Of a stretch of DNA of 64,000 nucleotides, positions 56,806 through 64,000 are shown piece by piece. Location: assembly GCA_009733575.1 (NCBI GenBank), contig ML769406.1:1-64000 (forward strand). The letters run 5' to 3'. A model generated the notes under the pieces. The model saw only the letters and a program-made list of their open reading frames with translations, had not been told where the DNA came from and did not search any database. A program made the translations under genes and the position numbers. The DNA is from Gymnopus androsaceus JB14. Its lineage: Eukaryota > Basidiomycota > Agaricomycetes > Agaricales > Omphalotaceae. Within the stretch, counting starts at the first letter, position 1. Each line of letters starts with the position of its first letter.

Positions 56806-58165
56806 CTACACTCTCATTTCCGGCAGCTCCTTGAACTCATAATCCTCAACAGGTACAGCGTTTGCTGGTGGTCCCGCACCCAGCTTGAACATCAGAGAAA
56901 TCAGCCCCGACCATGAAAAGAAGTACATGATAGCGTTCAAAACCCAGACTCCCCATGCTGTCTCTGGATTCAACATGTGGGGCATACCTGGTGCCAATTT
57001 CTGCGCGCGGTCCACGAGAGGTCGCATCTTGTTTTCATACTCGGCGAAAGCAGCTGTGTGGTCGTTCAGACAACGTTCAAGGGCGCCGGCTAGATTATAG
57101 GCACCATTCAAGGCCAAGGTCGTGCCCATGCCTGAGAGCGGCGAAGCACAATAACTGGAAACGATTAGAACGACCAAATCACATTTTGTGTAGCAGGACC
57201 CACCCAGCATCGCCCAGCAAAACCACCCTCCCTTTACTCCACTTGTCCATCCTGACTTGACCGACTGTATCGTAATAGAAGTCTTTTGTTGCGATCATCT
57301 CCCGGATAATACGCTCGGACTCCCAACCAGCATCCTGAAAATACTCTTTCAACAACTCCTTCTGTGCCTTGACGTCCTCCCGACCTTTTTCCGCGACCGC
57401 TGGCAGCCTGATGTCCTTCTCATTAATGACATACATGAAAACAGTTGTCTTTTCCCTCTGTTCATCCGGCCGTACCATGATTCCACGACGCCCCGGTGCA
57501 TGGAACCATCGACGCCACATGCTATCAGTCTTTGCGCTTGGCATGCTGAAGAATGCGCCATACATTCCCAGTCGCTTCACCCTCTCCCGCTCACCCTCAG
57601 CGCCCCAGACCATATTCCTTGTTCGACTCTGCAGACCATCCGCTCCAACTACCAAATCAAATGTCCGTCTCTCCTTACCCTTTGCAAAGTGCACGTGGAC
57701 CTTCTCCCCGTCCTGCTCCAACTCATCAAGATAGTCTCCAAAGATATACTCTATGCCCATCCCGCCCTCCCTCTGAACCTCCTCGCTGACCAGCTTGCTC
57801 CGCCGCCAGAGGAGTTCTGATAGCCTGCCTCGCAGGATCTCAATGTCACTGGTGGGCGTCGAAACCTTCCCGCTCTTATCCGCTGGGAACGCGGCCCAGA
57901 TGCGATTATCCCGGTCCACAAACTGCACGCCTTCCTCGCCCGTAGTCGAGGCGCGAACCGCAGCCTCGAGCCCGAGCTTGCGAATAATCGTTACACCTGT
58001 ACCGCGAACATCGATGTTCTGCCCATCTACACGGAGGGCGGGCGACCGCTCGAGGATGGTGATGTGTGGTTTTTCAGAGGCGGGAAGAGGAGAAAGGAGG
58101 AGGAAGGTGGCTAGCGTAGGACCAGCAATGCTACAACCTACTATGAGGATGTTTAAGGGTGGCAT
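56806..58165 (-). CDS. FAD-dependent monooxygenase (PHBH/TetX-like)
   Basis: Two exons, 58165-57204 and 57154-56806, with a GTGGGT..TTCCAG intron, give 436 aa with no break. Residues 4-19 (LNILIVGCSIAGPTLA) form the FAD-binding Rossmann fold. GADG at 174-177 and VVLLGDAG at 314-321 are the DG and GD motifs of class A flavoprotein hydroxylases, at the expected spacing. Residues about 386-411 are hydrophobic (WVLNAIMYFFSW) and may be a C-terminal membrane segment. Family members use NAD(P)H and oxygen to hydroxylate small aromatic or secondary-metabolite substrates; the substrate here is unknown. No pathway neighbours are present. It is one of three intact genes in the window. Confidence 0.9.
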
Positions 58166-58483
58166 GCTGGGAAATAGTGCTCAGAAAACGGCGAAAAGAG
58201 ACAAGTAATTAAGAGAGTTTATCGATCCAGTTCTCTTTAAATGGCAAAGCCCGTCATAGGAGATGATCGGCGGCCAGTGACGTGTTTGCGTGGCTGAAAT
58301 TGGGAAAATTATGATAGATTGCTCACCGGGAAACTAGGAGTAGTAGGTTGTTGGATTATGTTTAATATAACCGATATAACCGATATCAGATTCGTTGGCA
58401 CTCCACTTTCAAATTTCAAATTCAAGGCGGGGAGCAGCTTGGCAGCTTTGGGTGAGTTAGAATGATATTCTGGCTAGCTGCTT

Positions 58484-59074
58484 GTGGTTTACGAAGATAA
58501 AAAGTCAAGGACATTGTTTCTCATTTCTGCCATGATCTTTGCACTCATATCGCCCGCTCAGAGTATGAACCATGCGCGTAACACAGGCATGACTTCTTGC
58601 CATGACGAGGTTTATACTATGTCTCGGACCCTGAACCAATTTTCCGACCTTCTTCACCTCAGCAGCGGCCAGCTAGTCCAGTGTCATTCTATCCAAATCA
58701 GCATTAACGGTCTTACACTCCTTGCTGCATTTGATTTTAGTACTTCCTCCATTGACCTTCCATCCACTCAACCAGGTGCGGAGGCTTGTGTGTTGTGCAC
58801 AAGCGTCCCGACCGCAAATCCACCGTCACATATCCTTTATGTCTTCTCCTTCCAATCTTCGACCTTGACCTTAAGGGTGTCTGTCGCCCAGCATCCGGGG
58901 CGAAATCTTCTTTTTGCGGCAATTGTTAGGTTCTACTACTCCCTCTGGATGTCCTCAAAATCAAACGTTAAGTGGACTCCGAAGTCTTCTGAGGCTGAGG
59001 TGTTATTCGGCTTATCGCTGAGGGAAACACTACTCTGTATTGTGGTTCGGGATCGGAATCCTCACAGCGCGTAA
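58484..59074 (+). CDS. Hypothetical open frame
   Basis: The 196-codon frame starts at GTG; the first in-frame ATG is at 58531 (MIFALISPAQSMNHARN), giving about 181 residues. I see no known domain, copy or splice signals. It is followed directly by a mitochondrial-carrier fragment. It could be a real small protein or chance. Confidence 0.25.
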   Translation: MVYEDKKSRTLFLISAMIFALISPAQSMNHARNTGMTSCHDEVYTMSRTLNQFSDLLHLSSGQLVQCHSIQISINGLTLLAAFDFSTSSIDLPSTQPGAEACVLCTSVPTANPPSHILYVFSFQSSTLTLRVSVAQHPGRNLLFAAIVRFYYSLWMSSKSNVKWTPKSSEAEVLFGLSLRETLLCIVVRDRNPHSA

Positions 59075-59094
59075 TCCTTCTCATATAGCATACG

Positions 59095-59300
59095 GTTTTC
59101 TCATATAATCCGGGTGCATCTGCTGTAACAAAAGACTACATCCTCGGAATAGCGGACTACTCAAGCAACATGGAACTATACAAAACGTTATCGCTTCCAT
59201 CGCTGGTGCCGTCGCCTTCATCATCGTCGTTGCTCCTCTGGATACCGTCAAAACGCGTATTCAGAATGCCATATCCGAGATCAGCCTCCAGATCATCCAG
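59095..59300 (+). pseudogene. Mitochondrial carrier fragment (GGC1-like), fused to a MEST copy
   Basis: Pieces read NPGASAVTKDYILGIADYS, then in a shifted frame NVIASIAGAVAFIIVVAPLDTVKTRIQ. The last contains the carrier signature P-x-D-x-x-K-x-R. From memory the arrangement resembles the last third of the mitochondrial GTP/GDP carrier; other carriers are possible. Only about 60 residues survive. The frame then runs into the leader of a MEST repeat (59280 on). Confidence 0.6.
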
Positions 59301-59650
59301 AGTGAGAAATCGACAATTTTCGCCATGGAATCAACGCAAATGTATGTCTGTCATTTACTTTTGAATTGTGCCTCAGTAACTCAAATGCCAATAGTCTTGC
59401 CTTTCGTCCTTCCATTTTTCTTCAACCTAAGAATGTATATATACATATAGTAGGATCTTCTCAAAATCGGACTAGCGAGACACTGCCAATTCACCGCACC
59501 CGAGCTATCATTTATCAAGCCATCTATTTGTCCGCCTTTTGTGTAGTTGCACAAGGTTCATTGCGGACTCGTTTCACAGGCTGAAGTTTCATGTCGTCAG
59601 AGGGAATGGCTTGTTGTTTGAGAGACTCGAGACTGGTGGGAATTGTGCAG
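59280..59650 (+). repeat. MEST repeat, copy 6 (short)
   Basis: It keeps the end of the leader (tcagcctccagatcatccag), ATG 59325 (MESTQ), an intron to AATAG and LAFRPSIFLQPKN. The words tttgtgtagttgcacaaggttc and ttgcggactcgtttcacagg match copy 3. The upstream promoter-like part is replaced by carrier sequence. Confidence 0.6.
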
Positions 59651-60263
59651 GTTGCTTTACGTCTGGGCGCTCTGATGGCGCCTTTTTTCCACTGCAAAGC
59701 AAGGATGAACGTCGTGCGGCGTACAGTGTGCTGAGGAATCCTGGCCGTGGTCACCCTCTGGATCTGCTTGGCCGTCTCTTGCTTCGCTTTCGACACATGA
59801 ACCCTGCCTCGTTTTGAGTCCAGGAGCGCAAATACATATCTTATACCTTTTCGGAACATTCAATACTTGGTACATACAACTTGTGGCAGTTGGAGACTAC
59901 AGCTAGTCATTATCAGCCTCAAGCAGCCTTTTCCGCTCAGTGCGTATTCAGATCTATTTATAGGGTAACTTCCGTCTTACCGTCGCCACATAGAATCCCG
60001 CCATTGTCGCTTCGCGCTGTTTGTCGGGAGTACGGTTGTCTGTTACCATATCTGGAAGTAATATTCCGACTTGCTGAATTCCGCAGTGTTCGCTCGTCCG
60101 GTCATCAACTTTAAAGTTATACAGTACCAATCGAACCCTTCAGTGTCAACACAGCGCATTTAAGCATATGCGTGGATCCGTCTTTGCGCAAAGGACAAAA
60201 AGGAAGAATTAAGTATTCTCCATGCATCTCATAATCCCCAACTCGTCTTTTATCTGAGCAAGA
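59651..60263. other. Intergenic sequence upstream of the membrane-protein gene
   Basis: No gene supported; short frames only. Confidence 0.4.
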
Positions 60264-61250
60264 ATGTCCACCTCCTCAGATTCTATCAACTATGCGAAGC
60301 TCTTTGGATTCAAATCCATTCCAGCGGCGGTCATTTTTGCAATATGTTACCTGCCTCTCTGTCTCTGGTTCATTCCCAAGGTCATTATGCGACGCACCTA
60401 TGCAGTTTTCACGGTAACCCTGTTCTGCCTCAGTGAGTGGACTCTTTATTTCTGCAGTGATGAGTCATTCTGATATATCTACGTAGTGCGTTTCGCTGCT
60501 TTCATCATACGGGTCGCTCTATTAGCGTCCAATAGTATTGGTGAAGATGAAAACGTCTTCATTGTCGATGAAGTCCTCTTTTCTATTGGGTTTTTCGGTC
60601 TGCTTTACGGTGCATACGGACTTGTTCTCGATCGGTCGGTGGTTTTCCGCGCCTTCCTTGTAGTCGTTTCGCTGACGCTGAGCTCAATAGCCTTGCCCTC
60701 TGCGCAACTTCTCAATACCACGAAAACCCTGTGAACGCTATCCTTAGCAACCGAAAGCTCTTCCATCTCGTTTTATTAGCTGGATTGATCATGGGTATCA
60801 TTGGAATCACGGATTCTACTGGCAGTTCACCGAGTTCGAGCGGAACGACATTGCGAAAAGCTAGCGTGATTGTTTTCTTGATTCTTACGCTGCTTCAAGC
60901 ATACCAAACATTTACTCTTGTGAGGGCTGAAAGTTCAGGTGAGATAACCTTCTCTTCATGTTCCTTTGAATATTTAGCTGACGTTCTTGTAGAGGATTCC
61001 AAGTTTCGCATCCAGTCTCTTGGTGATACCCTCGGGGCTCGTCACGGAGCTATTATCTTTGGGGCCATTGCAGCTCTTCTTACTCGTACGGGAGATCTAT
61101 TTGGTGTCGACCATAAGCTCTACGATAAAGCAGAACAAGGAGGACACATGGTATCCCCTGGTCGCGCTTCCCGAGCTTATTTGTGTTGTGCTGTATGCCT
61201 TACCAGGAGTTATTCCTCCTACTCCCGGCTCTTCCGACCTTCCTCGGTAA
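60264..61250 (+). pseudogene. DUF7702-like multi-pass membrane protein with two frameshifts
   Basis: Exons 60264-60432, 60487-60938 and 60993-61250 have good splice sites. The product is mostly hydrophobic helices: AAVIFAICYLPLCLWF, FAAFIIRVALL, VLFSIGFFGLLYGAYGLVLD, LFHLVLLAGLIMGIIGI, ASVIVFLILTLLQ. It ends LLVREIYLVSTIS .. EDTWYPLVALPELICVVLY. This pattern matches, from memory, the fungal DUF7702 family (about seven helices, function unknown). The frame must shift by one base near 60730 (before NAILSNRKLF) and again near 61080 (between GAIAAL and LLVREI). Either the gene is recently dead or the bases are miscalled. Confidence 0.65.
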
Positions 61251-63189
61251 TTGTCAGTGGTACGGATTCCATAAAATGCATGGGTATGGGTATATTTATT
61301 ACATAGGGCGGTATAATAAAAGGGATACATTACTACTTACCGATACAAATATTAAAGAGAAAGTAAATTAACTACAGCCACACGGACAATTAATTCATGG
61401 CAAAGACGATATCACTCGAGGTTCAGTTCTCTAGTCGAAAACTGTACTCTGCTGCCAGCACAGGGAATCCAGGACGACCCATAGAACAGCAACGCTATAA
61501 GCCTAACGTCCTTGTAATCACATCTATCCAAGCTCCACTTTGGGTTGATTCCTCGATCCTGGTCTGTAGTTCCAGTATTCATGATTTGAGCTTTACCACT
61601 CCGCATAACACGCTTGATTTCCATGCAAATCTCGATAGTCACCTCGAGCCGTGTGATATGTCGATTCCCGACAACGACTTGCATTCGATGAGTGACAGAG
61701 CGAAGCCCCGGGTACTACGGAAGGAACGTCGCGATTAACGAGCCTGAAAAGATAAGAAATATTATACACTCACATCGAAGATCCACTGAGTCCTTTTCCA
61801 AGCCCTGGTGAGCAAACACCATCGTTTCGGAGTCATCCAGAATTGGAACCTGGCTTCAAAACTTTCCGTGACAGATACTCCAGGGACTCTCTTGGAAAAG
61901 AATTTTATAGGCTCCTCCGAGGTAAAGCCAGAGTGTTCTGGTCGTCTAGGAAGATATTCCAACTCGGAGGGGAGGAGGAGCAGGGAAAGGACGACCGGGA
62001 TTGGCGAGGATCCACTGAGCGTCAGGTGAAGCTGCAGGACGGGCGAAAGAATAAATCGAGTCGGGAGGATAGGGCTCGTCGACATGTGATGTCGATGATG
62101 GGCCTATGAAGAGAAAGTGAGATTACTATGGATAGGTAATGAAGAGAAAGAGGTTACTCACAGCGGTCGGTGCACGAGCACGGGCGTAGGGAGAAGCTGT
62201 ATGAGCATGAAGAACCGCTCTCGGAGCGGCGGCGAGATGAACCCTATAAACATGTTTTATGAAAATTGAATAGCGAGAGAGAATGGAAAGTATTTACCGG
62301 GCTCGACTGTCCGGGTGAGCGAGCTGCTTGCTGTGCATAAGATTGAGTTCCTGAGGGTAAATGCGCGCAGCCTGCGCGTGGTAACGTGACTCCAGTTGGG
62401 ATTATAGGCGTAGTCGAATTGGGATGGCATTCTAAGCAGCTGTTTTGACGTTGTGTACAGAGAGAAGAGAAGAATAATAACTTGAACCATCTTGTCCAAA
62501 AGCCGACCTTTTATGCAGCCTGATGAATGCTGGGGCCACAATCGATCCAAGCGGGATAACTAAATATGGAGTACAATGCTCGGTTGGGAAGTTTTTATAT
62601 TCAGGTCAAGTTCCATACCAAGGTCAAAGCTCGCAACATGATGCGTCGGCCCAATGATTTTGACCAGATTAGGTCGAGAGGCCAGCTTTGATCTTCCTAA
62701 AAAGGAAATGGAAGGAACACGAGGGAGCGACTTCAAAGTGACCCAGTGGATCCTAGAAAAAGTTGTACAACGAACGCAACATTAATGCGAAACGTCATGA
62801 TCATGAATCTCGAACGACGACTTGGAACGCGCTATAAACAAGGAACACAGATCAATTCATCCCAAGCGCGAAGCTTGCAGAACTTTTGGATGTGATGAAT
62901 GCTTGGAGCTGTGGCGTTGCTACTGCAGTTCATGTTGAGAGCTCGAAAAAGTCTTCTAGACCAGGAGGTCCATGATTCCGATAAGCAATGGTCACTGCGG
63001 TCTTATAGCGAATTATCAGAATTCCAGGCTGAAGTAAAGCATTCTGAATGGAACGTTCAGATATGCCTTGAAGATGAGTGTCCTCGAATTTGCAGATGCG
63101 TTCATGAAGCAGAATGTGATTGGTCCGGAGGATACGGTCCGATTCATTGAGGTGCGCTTTGACCTTGACTTCGACCAAACTATTGATTA
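61251..63189. other. Unassigned sequence
   Basis: Several frames of 80-113 codons on both strands have no recognised domain, conserved copy or splice pattern. Confidence 0.4.
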
Positions 63190-64000
63190 TTGCCGACGTA
63201 ACTAGTATCCAAAGACCAACTGTACAACGATAAACCAGCCTTCGATCTTCTCAAGTTTTGTTCATGCTGGTTGATACTGGATATGATACTGTTGGCTAGC
63301 CCACAAAGCTCATTCTACTAAGAATGTCGCCCGAGTTGCTGGAGTTAGGTAGAAAATCGAAAGCCGTCTTGGCTTGGAGTTTGTCAAAATTCAACTTCTT
63401 CATCTCATAACTGATTGATTCAGTCCAGTAACTTGTAACACGGCCACGACCACGATCCCGCGTATATCCTCTCTTCGCTACATTTCTCTCAACACATGGG
63501 TTTAATTCTGCCTGCACGCCTTAGATGTTTCCACTGCTCAGCCTCTAAGTCATCCAGAGTCAGCAATCAACAACTTCCATGTAATCAACAGAAATGTATG
63601 AATTGTATCTCAGTGACTCAAATGCCAATAGTCTTGCCTTTAGTCTTTCCACCTGTAGGACCATCTCAAAGTTGGATATTGCAGGACACTGCCAACTCTC
63701 CGCCCCACTCAAGCTATTGCCTATCCTCTCAAGCCGTCTATTTGTCCGATCTTTGTGTAGTTCATTGCGGACTTGCCCGTCGTCACAGAGAGATTGGCTT
63801 GTTGTAGTCGAGACTCGAGAGTGAAGATGGATACTGGGCGATGTGGGAAGGCTGGATGAGACAGAGACCAGAGTCGATGTGTGCTATGCCAGAACGTTAG
63901 GTCTATGGATCTATGGAACCCGTTGTTTTTGGACCTTAAATCGACCCAAATCTAACGTGGAGTTACTTCAGGGACCTACATGTCGCATCCTTCGAAAGCT
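63190..64000 (+). repeat. MEST repeat, copy 7, running off the window
   Basis: gtatccaaagacca and ggctagcccacaaagctcattc match 55585-55730. The leader is present but the initiator has become ATGTAA (63579). The intron and the part encoding LAFSLST and SQRDWLVVVETRE are recognisable. The sequence continues to the window end with catcctTCGAAAG as in other copies. Confidence 0.6.

Noticed and set aside
57257..57820. 187-codon plus-strand frame
   Set aside because: Antisense shadow of the FAD monooxygenase exon 1.

Overview
The window reads as basidiomycete DNA, most likely from a mushroom-forming agaricomycete. Genes are cut by many 45-75 bp GT..AG introns. The recognisable genes are families typical of that group: NACHT-type NLR proteins, a kinase-like multi-exon protein, a DUF7702-like membrane protein, a D-arabinono-1,4-lactone oxidase-like gene and an FAD monooxygenase. 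Most of the window is transposon-derived and decayed. Only three genes look fully open: the NLR at 9559-12350, the kinase-like gene at 35081-37738 and the monooxygenase at 56806-58165.

Layout. 1-9.5 kb is AT-rich and gene-free. It is built from small inverted-repeat elements: a family with CATCAGCAAAACC ends and 2-bp target duplications, a hAT-like MITE, and foldback elements. 9.56-12.35 kb is an intact five-exon NLR. 12.43-28.34 kb is a tandem duplication of a ~7.1 kb unit. Each unit holds a truncated NLR 5' half, two copies of a dispersed gene-like repeat (here called the MEST repeat, from its first codons) and an NLR 3' end. The second unit was hit by a 1.7 kb element with an 8-bp target duplication. 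27.5-30.2 kb is a frameshifted NLR. 31.4-34.9 kb is MEST repeat and decayed sequence. 35.08-37.74 kb is the 13-exon kinase-like gene. 37.9-42.6 kb is more MEST repeat and unassigned sequence. 42.7-45.2 kb is a broken lactone-oxidase gene. 45.6-51.3 kb has two MITEs and a Ty1/copia retrotransposon lacking reverse transcriptase. 52.5-55.2 kb is another NLR with one in-frame stop. 55.5-64 kb holds further MEST copies, the monooxygenase, a mitochondrial-carrier fragment and a frameshifted DUF7702-like gene.

The functional theme is the NLR cluster: five NLR copies plus one 3' fragment, with both orientations present. Every copy whose N-terminus is preserved carries a short N-terminal motif (NA-x-NF-x-I-x-x-G/A-x-F-like). 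The same motif opens the standalone kinase-like protein at 35 kb. By analogy with fungal NLR/effector pairs that signal through a shared short motif, this could be an NLR-effector allorecognition or cell-death locus evolving inside a transposon island. That is an inference from sequence only.

A quality warning applies. The two duplicate units agree to about 99.5% over their first ~3.9 kb, then abruptly differ by dense single-base indels. The 16.3-19.6 kb copy looks like unpolished assembly, so frameshifts elsewhere in the window should be read with care.
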